Assembly (NCBI RefSeq): GCF_016597725.1 | Contig: NZ_VCGY01000001.1 | Location: 1-64,000, forward strand | Length of the DNA: 64,000 nucleotides | Origin: Marinobacter sp. 1-4A | GTDB lineage: Bacteria > Pseudomonadota > Gammaproteobacteria > Pseudomonadales > Oleiphilaceae | Direction: 5' to 3' | Shown here: positions 51,694-61,652 of the stretch, one piece after another | Layout of the letters: each line of letters starts with the position of its first letter | Numbering within the stretch: the stretch's first letter is position 1 | Translations under genes and position numbers: made by a program | The notes under the pieces: model-generated | Seen by the model: only the letters and a program-made list of their open reading frames with translations | What the model was told of the DNA's origin: nothing | Databases searched by the model: none

Positions 51694-52341
51694 CTACTGG
51701 CCAGCGCCAAATAGCCAAGGAGCTGTTTGGCGGCGCTGATCTTCATAGGATTTGATCAGCTCTGCGTCTTCCAGAGTTACGCCAATATCATCGAGACCAT
51801 GCAACAAGCAATGGCGACGGAAATCATCCACATCGAAACCGAAAGACTCACCAGACGGCGTGACCACGGTTTTCGCCTCCAGATCTACGGTCAGCTTGTA
51901 GCCTTCAGAAGCCTCTGCTTCCTGAAACAACTGATCAACAATTTTTTCTTCAAGAACAATAGGTAACAACCCATTCTTAAAGCAATTATTATAGAAAATA
52001 TCCGCAAAGCTCGGAGCGATAATAACCCGAAAACCGTAATCATCAAGTGCCCAAGGAGCATGCTCGCGACTTGAGCCACAACCAAAATTGCTTCTGGCCA
52101 AAAGTACGCTAGCGCCCTTGTAACGGGGCTGATTGAGCACAAAGTCCGGGTTCAGCGGCCGCTGGGAACTGTCTTGGTCGGGCTTGCCTTCGTCGAGATA
52201 GCGCAGCTCATCAAACAGGTTGGGGCCAAAGCCCGTGCGCTTGATGGATTTCAAAAACTGCTTGGGAATAATCATGTCCGTATCCACATTGGAACGGTCC
52301 ATGGGGGCAACAAGGCCTTGGTGTTGCGTAAATGCGCGCAT
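51694..52341 (-). CDS. leuD: 3-isopropylmalate dehydratase small subunit
   Basis: 215 residues. The swivelling domain starts [28 protein letters not shown] and contains [14 protein letters not shown], the substrate loop. With LeuC it isomerises 2- to 3-isopropylmalate. It lies 21 bases after leuC. Confidence 0.96.
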   Translation of the reverse strand: MRAFTQHQGLVAPMDRSNVDTDMIIPKQFLKSIKRTGFGPNLFDELRYLDEGKPDQDSSQRPLNPDFVLNQPRYKGASVLLARSNFGCGSSREHAPWALDDYGFRVIIAPSFADIFYNNCFKNGLLPIVLEEKIVDQLFQEAEASEGYKLTVDLEAKTVVTPSGESFGFDVDDFRRHCLLHGLDDIGVTLEDAELIKSYEDQRRQTAPWLFGAGQ

Positions 52342-52362
52342 GGTTCTGTTCTCTCCTGTGGC

Positions 52363-53781
52363 TCAGTTCAGCAATTCGCGAACATCAACAAAGTGACCGG
52401 CGATTGCGGCGGCGGCTGCCATGGCAGGGCTCACCAAGTGCGTCCGGCCCCCAAAGCCCTGACGGCCCTCAAAGTTACGGTTAGACGTAGAAGCGCAGTG
52501 CTCCCCCTGTCCCAACTTGTCAGCATTCATAGCCAGACACATGGAACAGCCCGGATCGCGCCATTCAAGGCCAGCATCCATGAAAATCTGATCAAGACCC
52601 TCGGCTTCCGCCTGCGCCTTCACCAAACCGGAACCCGGAACCACCATCGCCTGCTTCAGGCTCTTCGCCACCTTACGCCCTTTCACCACAGACGCGGCCT
52701 CACGCAGATCTTCAATGCGACTGTTGGTGCAGGAACCGATAAATACCCTGTCGAGCATTATATCTGTGATCGCCTGATTTGCCTGCAGGCCCATATATTT
52801 AAGGGCGCGTTCGATGCCTTCGCGCTTAATGGGGTCCTCTTCTTTGGCTGGGTCAGGCACATTACCGGTCACGTCCGCAACCATCTCAGGAGACGTACCC
52901 CAACTTACCTGCGGCATGATGTCCGCGCCGTCCAACTCAACAACCTTGTCGAACTCCGCGTCCAAATCACTGTGTAAGGTGCGCCAGTATTTAACCGCGG
53001 CATCCCACGCATCGCCCGTAGGTGAGAAAGGCCGACCTTTCACATATTCAATGGTCGTGCCATCTACAGCAACCATTCCCACCCGAGCACCGGCTTCAAT
53101 GGCCATATTACAAATGGTCATCCGACCTTCCATGCTCAAGTTCTGGATTGCCTCACCACCAAACTCGATCGCGTAGCCAGTACCGCCAGCGGTACCTATT
53201 TTACCGATGATGGCCAGTACAACATCTTTACCGGTAACACCTTTACCAAGCTGGCCGTTTACCTTCACCAGCATGTTCTTCATCTTCTGCTGCACCAAAC
53301 ACTGGGTTGCCAGCACATGCTCAACTTCGGATGTACCTATGCCATGGGCAAGGCAACCAAATGCACCGTGGGTAGACGTATGGGAGTCACCACACACAAT
53401 GGTCATGCCCGGCAGAGTGGCGCCCTGCTCCGGCCCAATTACATGCACAATACCCTGACGCTGATCCATGATCTTGAATTCAAGAATACCGAACTCATCG
53501 CAGTTCTTGCCCAGCGTTTCTACCTGAATACGGGAAACAGGATCAACGATACCCTCAATGCCCTTCTCGCGATCCGTAGTAGGAACGTTATGGTCCGGTG
53601 TTGCCAAATTGGCATCAATCCGCCACGGCTTGCGGTTGGCCAAGCGCAGCCCCTCAAAGGCCTGCGGTGACGTTACTTCGTGCAGCAAATGACGATCAAT
53701 GTAAATCAGCGCAGAACCATCATCCCGCTGCTTGATCAAATGATCGTCCCACAACTTATCGTATAAGGTCTTACCCGCCAT
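52363..53781 (-). CDS. leuC: 3-isopropylmalate dehydratase large subunit
   Basis: 472 residues of the aconitase superfamily. Three cluster cysteines are visible: [13 protein letters not shown] and CSMCLAMN near residues 345-412, plus conserved [14 protein letters not shown]. Needs a [4Fe-4S] cluster, so it is a plausible NfuA client. It opens the leuCDB operon and is divergent from a LysR gene across a 175-base spacer holding a palindrome. Confidence 0.96.
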   Translation of the reverse strand: MAGKTLYDKLWDDHLIKQRDDGSALIYIDRHLLHEVTSPQAFEGLRLANRKPWRIDANLATPDHNVPTTDREKGIEGIVDPVSRIQVETLGKNCDEFGILEFKIMDQRQGIVHVIGPEQGATLPGMTIVCGDSHTSTHGAFGCLAHGIGTSEVEHVLATQCLVQQKMKNMLVKVNGQLGKGVTGKDVVLAIIGKIGTAGGTGYAIEFGGEAIQNLSMEGRMTICNMAIEAGARVGMVAVDGTTIEYVKGRPFSPTGDAWDAAVKYWRTLHSDLDAEFDKVVELDGADIMPQVSWGTSPEMVADVTGNVPDPAKEEDPIKREGIERALKYMGLQANQAITDIMLDRVFIGSCTNSRIEDLREAASVVKGRKVAKSLKQAMVVPGSGLVKAQAEAEGLDQIFMDAGLEWRDPGCSMCLAMNADKLGQGEHCASTSNRNFEGRQGFGGRTHLVSPAMAAAAAIAGHFVDVRELLN

Positions 53782-53918
53782 GACTCTCTCACTTTCTGGA
53801 GGTTCAGTTTTTAGTGCTATCTATGGCTATTCAGCCTAAATCTTGCACCTATCATACAGCCACAGAAAACATAACCGCAATTCATGTTTATCATTCATCG
53901 CATTCCGTTTGGTTATAC

Positions 53919-53934
53919 GTTAGCCTTTGCTAAC
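53919..53934. promoter_or_regulatory. Palindromic operator candidate between leuC and the LysR gene
   Basis: GTTAGC-CTTT-GCTAAC is a perfect 6-bp inverted repeat, 22 bases before the LysR start. LysR-type proteins bind short dyads of T-N11-A form in such divergent spacers and often repress themselves. No other long dyad is seen in the 175-base spacer. Confidence 0.45.
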
Positions 53935-53956
53935 AAACATAGCGGGAACATAAATC

Positions 53957-54853
53957 GTGGACTCAAACGCACTCAAAGCCTTCATTACCATTGTCGACCA
54001 AGGCTCTTTCTCAGAAGCTGCCGAGCTCTTGCACCTAAGCCAACCCGCCATCAGCAAACGCCTTGCGGCTCTAGAAAACCAACTTGGCGAAACACTGATC
54101 GACCGAAGCCAAAGACAAATCCGCCTCACCGACTCCGGAGGCCGACTGCTACCCCACGCGCGCAAAATCCTCGACGAAATCCACAACGCCCGCATCGCCC
54201 TCTCGCCAGATTCCGGCTTGCTGGAAGGCGAGTTGCACATCATCGCCAGCCACCACATAGGCCTTCACCACCTACCCAAATGGCTAAGACGGTTCAAACG
54301 TGAATACCCTCAGGTAACCATAAACCTACAGTTCATGGAATCCGACGCCGCCTACGAACAGATGCGAAAACGCAACGCCGAACTGGCCTTCGTAACACTC
54401 AGCGACAGCATGCCCGCCAGCTTCCACGTATTCGCCCAGTGGCCAGACCCCATGGCCTTTGTCGTGGGCACCGACCACCCGTTGACTTCAATAAAAGCAC
54501 CCAAGCTAGCTGATCTGGCACAGCACCCGGCCCTACTCCCGGATACCTCAACTTCAACCTATCGGGTAGTAAGCCGTCTATTTCTGGAGGCAAACCTACC
54601 CCTGCACCCACAAATGCCCACCAACTACCTAGAAACCCTAAAAATGATGACCAGCGTCGGCCTCGGCTGGAGCGTATTACCACTACGCATGGCAGATGAA
54701 AGCCTGAAAGTGCTTGAAGGCGTACTGGCGAAAGGAACAGAAACTGGAAACTCGGTTACACGGGTTCTTGGCGGCATTGGACTAACCGGCCGGCAACCGG
54801 GTAACGCCGCTAAGGCGTTGCTGAGGATTGTTCAAGAAGAAGAGGAACTCTGA
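53957..54853 (+). CDS. LysR-family transcriptional regulator
   Basis: 298 residues. N-terminal winged helix (FITIVDQGSFSEAAELLHLSQ, then PAISKRLAALENQLG) and a typical effector domain. The start is GTG 53957 (MDSNALKAF). It is divergent from leuCDB, so leucine-pathway control is the first guess, although a metabolite sensor of other kind is possible. A LysR gene occupies this place in P. aeruginosa as I recall. Codon and base use look ordinary. It ends against inverted repeat copy 2. Confidence 0.9.
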   Translation: MDSNALKAFITIVDQGSFSEAAELLHLSQPAISKRLAALENQLGETLIDRSQRQIRLTDSGGRLLPHARKILDEIHNARIALSPDSGLLEGELHIIASHHIGLHHLPKWLRRFKREYPQVTINLQFMESDAAYEQMRKRNAELAFVTLSDSMPASFHVFAQWPDPMAFVVGTDHPLTSIKAPKLADLAQHPALLPDTSTSTYRVVSRLFLEANLPLHPQMPTNYLETLKMMTSVGLGWSVLPLRMADESLKVLEGVLAKGTETGNSVTRVLGGIGLTGRQPGNAAKALLRIVQEEEEL

Positions 54854-54875
54854 GGCCGCTCACCGAAGATCGGTA

Positions 54876-54986
54876 GCTTGGTGCTGGCTCGGCCATTCAA
54901 AAACGTGGAGCGCCAAGGATGGCGCGACCGAGCCCTACATGGAAGTATTCACGGGCGCTTTTTGAATGGCCGAGCCAGCACCAAGC
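54876..54986. repeat. Convergent-end stem-loop element, copy 2
   Basis: A perfect 28-bp inverted repeat (54876-54903 with 54959-54986) encloses a 55-base loop. On the minus strand the loop contains AATACTTCC, GCTCGG and CGCCATCCTTGG in the same order and spacing as copy 1 on the plus strand. The inner hairpin here is GCGCCA-tcct-TGGCGC. The arms are unrelated to those of copy 1. It separates the convergent LysR gene and aroC. Confidence 0.85.
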
Positions 54987-55007
54987 GTCTGCACCAAAGC
55001 CTCAGGA

Positions 55008-56102
55008 TCAAAGCTGCCCAATAACCGGCGTAGCAACAGAAACATCGCCATTCTGACCACGATGGCGCAAATAATGATCCATCAACACAATCGCCATCAT
55101 CGCCTCAGCAATCGGCGTAGCCCGAATACCCACACAAGGATCGTGCCGACCAGTCGTAATAACCTCCACCGGATTACCGTGCACATCAATACCGCGCCCC
55201 GGCAAACGCAAACTCGACGTCGGCTTCAGAGCAATACTCGCAAGTAGCGGCTGTCCCGACGAAATCCCCCCAAGCACACCGCCAGCATGATTCGACAAAA
55301 AGCCCTCAGGCGTCATCTCATCCCGATGCTCCGTACCCTTTTGCGTAATGCACCCAAAGCCCGCACCAATCTCAACGCCCTTCACCGCATTGATACTCAT
55401 CAGAGCATGCGCCAAATCCGCATCCAGCCGATCAAATACCGGCTCACCCAACCCCGGCGGCACACCTTCAGCTACCACATTAATCCGTGCGCCAATAGAA
55501 TCGCCTTCCTTGCGAAGAGCATCCATATAGGCTTCCATCTCCGGCACCTTATCGGCATCCGGGCAGAAAAACGGATTTTGGTGCACTTGATCCCAATCGA
55601 GCTTCTCTGCTCGTACCGGCCCAAGCTCCGACAAATACCCACGGATACGAATACCCAAACGCTCCTGCAAAAACTTCCGAGCCACCGCACCGGCTGCAAC
55701 CCGCATAGCCGTTTCACGGGCCGAAGAACGGCCACCGCCACGGTAATCCCGCACCCCATACTTATGCATATAGGTGTAGTCGGCATGGGCCGGGCGGAAC
55801 TGCTCTGAAATCTTTGAGTAATCCTTCGAACGCTGATCTGTATTTTCAATCATCAGCCCTATGGGCGTGCCCGTGGTTTTACCCTCGAACACACCGGAAA
55901 GAATGCGAACCTCATCCGCCTCACGGCGCTGAGTGGTGTGCCGGGAAGTGCCGGGCTTACGGCGATCCAGGTCTACCTGCATATCGGCCTCTGAAAGCTC
56001 CAACCCCGGCGGGCAGCCATCAATAATACAGCCCAGAGCAGCCCCATGGCTCTCACCAAACGTTGTAACAGAAAACAGTTTTCCGAAAGTATTTCCTGAC
56101 AT
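55008..56102 (-). CDS. aroC: Chorismate synthase
   Basis: 364 residues. FMN-dependent; motifs [18 protein letters not shown] near the start, [30 protein letters not shown], and GGISSGQPL. It makes chorismate, the branch point toward tryptophan (trpFBA here) and other aromatics. Follows prmB by 37 bases. Confidence 0.97.
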   Translation of the reverse strand: MSGNTFGKLFSVTTFGESHGAALGCIIDGCPPGLELSEADMQVDLDRRKPGTSRHTTQRREADEVRILSGVFEGKTTGTPIGLMIENTDQRSKDYSKISEQFRPAHADYTYMHKYGVRDYRGGGRSSARETAMRVAAGAVARKFLQERLGIRIRGYLSELGPVRAEKLDWDQVHQNPFFCPDADKVPEMEAYMDALRKEGDSIGARINVVAEGVPPGLGEPVFDRLDADLAHALMSINAVKGVEIGAGFGCITQKGTEHRDEMTPEGFLSNHAGGVLGGISSGQPLLASIALKPTSSLRLPGRGIDVHGNPVEVITTGRHDPCVGIRATPIAEAMMAIVLMDHYLRHRGQNGDVSVATPVIGQL

Positions 56103-56139
56103 AATTCAATATCTTGTAAAGGTGATGTAAGAAATTAGA

Positions 56140-57048
56140 TTAACGATTTTTCTGCCACTGGCGGAGGTCCTGCTCGGTAATCGCAAAAACACCGTCGCCG
56201 CCATGACTAAACTCCAGCCAAGTAAACGGGAGCTCAGGATAAGCTTCATCCAGAGCCACCCAGCTATTACCCACCTCGACCACCAGCAAGCCGCCGGGCG
56301 TTAGATGCTCCGCTGCTCCGGCAATAATCCGATGGGCAATGTCCAACCCATCATCGCCTGCTGCAAGCCCCAACACCGGCTCATGATGAAACTCGTCCGG
56401 CATGTCACCCATGTCTTCCGCATCAACATAAGGCGGATTACTGACAATGATATCGTACTGATCGGTGATATTCGCGAACACATCCGACTCTACCGTTCGC
56501 ACCCGGCCATGCAGCTCATGCAAGTCAATGTTGGATTCCGCGACTGCCAGAGCATCAGGCGAGATGTCCGACAAATCAACGGTGGCATTCTCGAATACCG
56601 AGGCCACCCCGATGCCGATGCAGCCGCTTCCGGTGCAAAGATCGAGAACTCGCTCAACAGGCTTATCGCCAAGCCAGGGCTGAAATCCGTTTTCAATCAG
56701 CTCCCCAATTGGGGAACGTGGCACTAAAACCCGTTCATCCACATTAAACGGCATACCCATAAACCAAGCTTCACCCAACAGATATGCTAGTGGAACACGC
56801 TCGTCGATGCGGCGGCGGAGGCGCTCAAGAATGAGCAAGCGTTCTTCGCGGGTCAGCCGGGCATCCAGAAACAGGGTGTTGTTTTCTAGCGGTAAGTGTA
56901 GGCTGCGCATCACCAACTGTACGGCCTCATCCCACACGTTATCCGTGCCATGGCCGAAAAAAACCGGCGAAGCGGCAAACTGTGAAGACGCATAACGAAG
57001 GTAATCGCGAACGGTTTGAAGGTCGTCAATCGGGCTGGTCACAAACAC
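56140..57048 (-). CDS. prmB: Ribosomal protein uL3 glutamine methyltransferase
   Basis: 302 residues. Motif [15 protein letters not shown] and the glutamine-binding NPPY ([17 protein letters not shown], a PrmB rather than PrmC form). It methylates Gln150 of ribosomal protein L3. Adjacent aroC is a common pairing. The start is GTG 57048 with AGGAAA upstream; GTG 57042 is also possible. Confidence 0.94.
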   Translation of the reverse strand: MFVTSPIDDLQTVRDYLRYASSQFAASPVFFGHGTDNVWDEAVQLVMRSLHLPLENNTLFLDARLTREERLLILERLRRRIDERVPLAYLLGEAWFMGMPFNVDERVLVPRSPIGELIENGFQPWLGDKPVERVLDLCTGSGCIGIGVASVFENATVDLSDISPDALAVAESNIDLHELHGRVRTVESDVFANITDQYDIIVSNPPYVDAEDMGDMPDEFHHEPVLGLAAGDDGLDIAHRIIAGAAEHLTPGGLLVVEVGNSWVALDEAYPELPFTWLEFSHGGDGVFAITEQDLRQWQKNR

Positions 57049-57136
57049 TGTTTCCTGTCATGTCGGATTCAGCGCGGATTATACGCTGTTTCAAGGCCTT
57101 GCTACAGCCACCAAATTAGGGATCAGCCTTATAGGC

Positions 57137-58285
57137 TTATACAGCCAAAGGCCCGGAGCTGTTCCGATTTTCTTCAAACCGATCCAAAGCCGCATTCATG
57201 CGCTCGCGACCCAATTGAATCAGTTCTGGAGCTTTATGGAAGTCATAAATCCGGCAGGAGTTTTTTGGAATGTTGACCAACAAATCGGGCGGGTAACCGG
57301 CAATCTTGTATTGCACCAGAGCACTCTGCATGGTTTCAATGGTTAGGTTCATCACATCAAATTTGCCGAGACCCAACTTGTCCCAATTGATTGTTTCGTG
57401 TGTTTCCTGACGCTTATCGTCCTCTTGTTTATTCCGGCTCTTTTTCTGCACTTCTTTCGAGAGTTTATCCTCAGGGCTGTCGTCAACACCCGGCTTTCCA
57501 GCGCCCAGAGATTTTAACCCGTCCCAGTCAAACCAGCGGGATGCCTTATCGCGGAACCTATCCACCCACTCGTCAGCATCTTCGCTGGGACTGCCCTGCT
57601 GATTATGGTTGAACGCGGCATCGGGTAACCGTTGCCTACGGTCTTCTTCACCACTGAGATTCACTGCCACAACAAGATCAGCGTGGGCCGAAATGGTAGG
57701 AATAATAGGAAGCGGATTTAGCAATGCACCATCAACCAGAACTCGCCCATCGAGAACCATAGGGGTAACAACGCTTGGAATGGCCACAGATGCCCGAATT
57801 GCTCTGTCTAACGGGCCCTCTTGAAACCAAATTTCCTTATGTGCCAACAAATCCGTTGCAACGGCGGTGTAATGCAATGGCAGATTCTCAATTCGAGTAT
57901 CTCCCAGCATCTCCCGCACGATTGAGAAGATTTTTTCCCCTCGAATTGCACCAACCGAGTTGAAGGTTAGATCCAGCAACTTGAGCACATCAAATTGGCC
58001 CAGCCCAGTTACCCAGTCTTTGTAGTCTTGCATCTTGCCTGCTGCATACATCCCGCCCACCAGAGCACCCATGGAGCAGCCGGAAATAGCCACAATGTTA
58101 TAGCCGCGTTCGGCAAGAACTTCGATAGCACCTATGTGGGCATAGCCTCTTGCACCGCCACTGCCCAAGGTTAAGGCAACAGTCTGGCGTTTGCGCTCAG
58201 GCGGCTTAGGCTTAGTGCTGGCGTTCGACTCGACGGCCGATAGGTCTGAACTCTCCAGAACCTTGGATGCATCATTATCAGGCAC
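57137..58285 (-). CDS. Patatin-like phospholipase (RssA-type)
   Basis: 382 residues. Oxyanion hole GSGGARGYAHIG is at about 42-53 and nucleophile G-x-S-x-G in ISGCSMGALVGG. The second Asp of the dyad is in LVDGALLNPLP. No signal peptide, so it is cytoplasmic or injected; the polar N-terminal 35 residues look unstructured. A charged insert (about 215-285, with KKSRNKQEDDKRQE) separates the core and C-terminus. Substrate unknown. GTG start at 58285 with GGGG at seven bases. Confidence 0.85.
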   Translation of the reverse strand: MPDNDASKVLESSDLSAVESNASTKPKPPERKRQTVALTLGSGGARGYAHIGAIEVLAERGYNIVAISGCSMGALVGGMYAAGKMQDYKDWVTGLGQFDVLKLLDLTFNSVGAIRGEKIFSIVREMLGDTRIENLPLHYTAVATDLLAHKEIWFQEGPLDRAIRASVAIPSVVTPMVLDGRVLVDGALLNPLPIIPTISAHADLVVAVNLSGEEDRRQRLPDAAFNHNQQGSPSEDADEWVDRFRDKASRWFDWDGLKSLGAGKPGVDDSPEDKLSKEVQKKSRNKQEDDKRQETHETINWDKLGLGKFDVMNLTIETMQSALVQYKIAGYPPDLLVNIPKNSCRIYDFHKAPELIQLGRERMNAALDRFEENRNSSGPLAV

Positions 58286-58317
58286 TTGACTACCCCGTTA
58301 AGGCTTCTTCTTTAGAT

Positions 58318-59232
58318 CTACTGCGTCACAACCATTACTTCAACCCGATCGCCTTGGCGAGCAGCATCCGAAACAACCACAGACGGCCCCACAATGACCA
58401 ATTCCTGCTGTTGTCTGGAAACACCGGTTTTCGCCAAAACCTCGGAAAGCGACTCTGCCGCCTTGCGGGCTCGCTCCATGGCACCGCTGAAGGACTCATT
58501 CTCACCAAGCGCGGAATACCCGACAAGAATCACTTGGGCGCCTTCAACCCGGGCAAGTTCACTCACCTTACGGCGATCCGTGGCCTGCCAGTTAAACCGG
58601 TAAGTAACGCCTCCCTGCCAGGGCACAATTACTGGCCCCACAATACGGTTATTAACCGAGCCAAGGCCTGGAATTGAGGCGCCAGACGCGACCTTCAAGT
58701 GCTCTACCCACACGTACTCTCTAAGATTACCCCTAGTAACCGTATAAACAGACGTCAGCCAGCGGCTGCCATCGTCGGCTACTACACCTGCCACCAAATA
58801 ATCTTGAGTGCCGTCCCTCCCGTAGAGAACGGGTTGATTGAATATCTGGTTTGCCCACACATTGCTGCGGCCACACCGAATGCCCGAGCACTCGAATAAT
58901 ATTTGCGCGCCACGATCACGCAGCAGCCCAAGGTAGTGTTCCAACGCTTCCCGGCGGTTGGCATCCCGTGAAATCTGGTAGAGGCGACCCTCCCCGGACA
59001 CCGGTAACCGTGCCATGGTTTCTGAGCGAATCTCGTTGTTAACCTCCCGTACCGGGCTGAACAATACAAGGTGGCCCGACGATTCAATAGGCGCAGTTAC
59101 TTCGAGCGTGGACTGCGCAAAGGGCTCCGGCGCAGTTTCAGGCAGCGCAGCACTGGCAACAGCCGAAGCTGTTGATAGCAGCACAGAAGTCATAAAGCTC
59201 AATACAAAAAACTTTGGCAAGGTATTACTCAT
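58318..59232 (-). CDS. DUF4892 secreted/periplasmic protein
   Basis: About 304 residues from ATG 59232, which overlaps the hydrolase stop by eight bases and yields a signal peptide ending ASAVASAALP. The N-terminal part matches the DUF4892 pattern (GRLYQISRDANRREALEHY, then LFECSGIRCGRSNVWANQIF). The C-terminus (about 200-300) looks OmpA-like (VEGAQVILVGYSALGE, then RARKAAESLSEVL), so a peptidoglycan contact is possible. Function unknown. Earlier in-frame starts would lie within the hydrolase gene. Confidence 0.8.
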   Translation of the reverse strand: MSNTLPKFFVLSFMTSVLLSTASAVASAALPETAPEPFAQSTLEVTAPIESSGHLVLFSPVREVNNEIRSETMARLPVSGEGRLYQISRDANRREALEHYLGLLRDRGAQILFECSGIRCGRSNVWANQIFNQPVLYGRDGTQDYLVAGVVADDGSRWLTSVYTVTRGNLREYVWVEHLKVASGASIPGLGSVNNRIVGPVIVPWQGGVTYRFNWQATDRRKVSELARVEGAQVILVGYSALGENESFSGAMERARKAAESLSEVLAKTGVSRQQQELVIVGPSVVVSDAARQGDRVEVMVVTQ

Positions 59233-60151
59233 TCTCAAGAAAGTGTCTGACAGCATCGACAACCGGGCGAGTATGCCCATCAAGGTGACAATGATGCCCT
59301 CCGGGCACATCCACCGTGTGCAAATCTGGTATGGCGTCCGCACGGCTATCCAGCCCTTTCCGGTTTGCCAGCAACCCTTCACGGGCGCGCACAAACAGAG
59401 TTGGTGCCTTAACAGCCTTTAGCGACGCCAAGACTTGCTCCTCTGTCATCATCAATGGAGACGGGTGCCTTAACCGCGCATCTGTGCGCCAACCGTAACC
59501 ACCGTCTTCAGGCTTCAGGTTCCTGCGAATCAGCGCCAGTGCCGCTTCATGGCTTAGCGGGCTTAACCCGCCCTCACGAACCTTGGCCGCCGTCACAACG
59601 TCCGGATAAACCGCTGGCCGACCAGAACCTGCGATACGTTTTTTGATGGACTTACGAAGCTGTGGAACCGTCTCACTGACGGGTCGGCTAAGTGCGCCGA
59701 GGCTATCGATCATAACCAGCTTGCGCACCCGCTCCGGAAACGCCGCAGCGTAGAGTGCGCCCACAATGCCGCCTAATGAATGGCCAACCACATCCACCTG
59801 TTCGAACTGCCCGGATTCGCAGAAGTGCGTTTCAATCAGTTCGGCAAGGTCCGCAACGTAATCCATTAACTGGTAACTTTGCCCAGCCGGGCGATGGCCG
59901 GAATGCCCGTGACCTGCCATATCCACAGCATACAGCGACGACCACTGCGCCAGTTCCGGCGCTATTTTGGAGAAAGTCAGACTGTTATCCAGCCAACCAT
60001 GAAGCATGATCACGGGCGGCTCGGCAGATTTCTGAGCATCCGATGCTGGCCAACTGAGACCTGCAAGCGTGATGTGCCTCAGGGGCCACACCATCTCGTA
60101 GGCCCCTGCCGAACTACCCGCATCAGCGGCCGAAAGGGCAAGATCGTTCAT
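59225..60151 (-). CDS. Alpha/beta hydrolase
   Basis: About 308 residues. HGWLDN is the oxyanion motif, VVGHSLGGIVGALYAA gives the nucleophile serine, and PGGHHCHLDGH the catalytic histidine. Family resembles esterases and haloalkane-dehalogenase-like enzymes; substrate not predictable. ATG 60151 is preferred over the upstream GTG 60169. It lies 14 bases after pilZ. Confidence 0.85.
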   Translation of the reverse strand: MNDLALSAADAGSSAGAYEMVWPLRHITLAGLSWPASDAQKSAEPPVIMLHGWLDNSLTFSKIAPELAQWSSLYAVDMAGHGHSGHRPAGQSYQLMDYVADLAELIETHFCESGQFEQVDVVGHSLGGIVGALYAAAFPERVRKLVMIDSLGALSRPVSETVPQLRKSIKKRIAGSGRPAVYPDVVTAAKVREGGLSPLSHEAALALIRRNLKPEDGGYGWRTDARLRHPSPLMMTEEQVLASLKAVKAPTLFVRAREGLLANRKGLDSRADAIPDLHTVDVPGGHHCHLDGHTRPVVDAVRHFLENE

Positions 60152-60165
60152 CTGGGAAGCGGGCC

Positions 60166-60516
60166 TCACATTGTGTGTGTCGGGCGATCAGAGCTGAGCG
60201 AGCCTGCAAGATAGGATTCAATCTTGGTCTTGGCGCTTTCATCATCGCCATTGAACTGAACACCAATGCCAGCCGCACGGTTCCCTTGCGCGCCTTTAGG
60301 CGTAATCCAGATAACCTTGCCTGCAACCGGCAGCTTCTCCGGCTCATCCATCAGGTTTAGTAGCAGAAACACTTCATCGCCGAGCTGGTATTGCTTTTGG
60401 GTAGGTATAAAAAGACCACCCTGGCGAATGTATGGCATGTAAGCGGCGTATAAAACCGCTTTGTCCTTAATCGTCAGGGTAAGAATGCCGCTGCGCGCAC
60501 CAAATCCGGGCCCCAT
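60166..60516 (-). CDS. pilZ: Type IV pilus assembly protein PilZ
   Basis: About 116 residues, from ATG 60516 with AAGG eight bases upstream; GTG 60525 is alternative. Contains LTIKDKAVLYAAYMPYIRQGG and NLMDEPEKLPVAGKVIWITP, the signature of PilZ itself. It lacks the R-x3-R motif, so it does not bind c-di-GMP alone; PilZ instead binds FimX and PilB. It follows holB as in Pseudomonas. Confidence 0.94.
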   Translation of the reverse strand: MGPGFGARSGILTLTIKDKAVLYAAYMPYIRQGGLFIPTQKQYQLGDEVFLLLNLMDEPEKLPVAGKVIWITPKGAQGNRAAGIGVQFNGDDESAKTKIESYLAGSLSSDRPTHTM

Positions 60517-60620
60517 ATCTGACACCTTCTAAAATGAATGTTAAAACGTTAAACCAAACGTGCGGGAGAAAAACCCCTGATAATCCCTGATGATAGCAGG
60601 TGTTCTTGCTAAACGCGCAA

Positions 60621-61652
60621 TCACGACGCCCGACGCTTTGTGGGCATCAGCTCACGCCAAGCAATCAGCAACCGACTGGCCTCGAGCTCGGGGTTGACGT
60701 TATATACACCAGCCGCCCGGGTCTCGCGCACCTGATCCAGCAACTCATGGGCACGCCAAGCCGGGTTTCTACTCGCCAAAAAACCCAACATTTCCCTGGC
60801 TTCATGATCGTTTGCTGTACCTCCGGCACATAACCGGGCCAAGTCCGAGGCCCAGCCTTCAAACAGCCAAAGCATGTCTTCCAATCCCAATGCTTTAAAA
60901 GCCTTAGCCGCCTCAGCGACCGCGACCTGACCTTTCATAAACTGACGAAACTTGTCGAACGCCTCATCCCGCAGCGCCGGAAACTCGCCAGTGGCGTACT
61001 CCAGCGCCAATCGCGGTGCATTACCCGCCAGCATTAGGGACTTGACCATAAGCTCTGGAGAGGGCTGCTTGCCACCTTCAAGCTCCGCGACCTCGCTAAC
61101 AAGCCACTGCTCGGCCTGCTCAGCGGAGGGAACTGGAATGGACACTACCTGACATCGGGAACGGATGGTTGGCAAAACAGGCCGACCACTCTCTTGTAAA
61201 AGTATAAGCACAAAATCAGCTACCGGCTCTTCGAGGGTTTTCAACAAGGCATTGGCAGAGTTGATATTGAGTTGGTCCGCACGGTCGATCACAGCAATCT
61301 TGCGTCCGGCAACTTGCGGAGACGATACGGCAAAAGCTGAGAGCTGCCGTACCTGCTCAATTTTTATCATTCGGGACTTTTCCGGTGCATACACCCGAAC
61401 ATCCGGGTGACTGGATGCCGCGATCAGCTGGCATTGGCGGCACTGGCCACAGGCAACCGGCGTTCCGGCTTCCTTATGCAAGGGCGTGGCACACAGCAGC
61501 AAACCTGATACGGCATCTGCCCAAGCTCGCTTGCCCACACCACACTCACCGGTCACCAACAGCGCATGGGGAAGCCTACCTTCAGAAAGACGGCTTTGAA
61601 TCGTTTGCCAAGGTTTTTGAAGCCACGGCATTTTAAAGGCTATATCAGTCAC
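60621..61652 (-). CDS. holB: DNA polymerase III delta' subunit
   Basis: About 343 residues from GTG 61652, with AGGAAAG at four bases; this start overlaps the tgpA stop by eight bases. Walker A-like TGECGVGKRAWA, a zinc knuckle (CGQCRQCQ) and SRC motif IRSRCQVV are present. It is part of the clamp loader. In Pseudomonas tmk usually precedes holB; here tgpA does. Confidence 0.93.
   Translation of the reverse strand: MTDIAFKMPWLQKPWQTIQSRLSEGRLPHALLVTGECGVGKRAWADAVSGLLLCATPLHKEAGTPVACGQCRQCQLIAASSHPDVRVYAPEKSRMIKIEQVRQLSAFAVSSPQVAGRKIAVIDRADQLNINSANALLKTLEEPVADFVLILLQESGRPVLPTIRSRCQVVSIPVPSAEQAEQWLVSEVAELEGGKQPSPELMVKSLMLAGNAPRLALEYATGEFPALRDEAFDKFRQFMKGQVAVAEAAKAFKALGLEDMLWLFEGWASDLARLCAGGTANDHEAREMLGFLASRNPAWRAHELLDQVRETRAAGVYNVNPELEASRLLIAWRELMPTKRRAS

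Noticed and set aside
52174..52977. 267-codon plus-strand ORF
   Set aside because: Antisense to leuD and leuC; no recognisable domain.
54876..54986. Insertion sequence or MITE
   Set aside because: There is no target-site duplication or coding sequence, and the arms differ from those of the other copy, unlike terminal repeats of one element.
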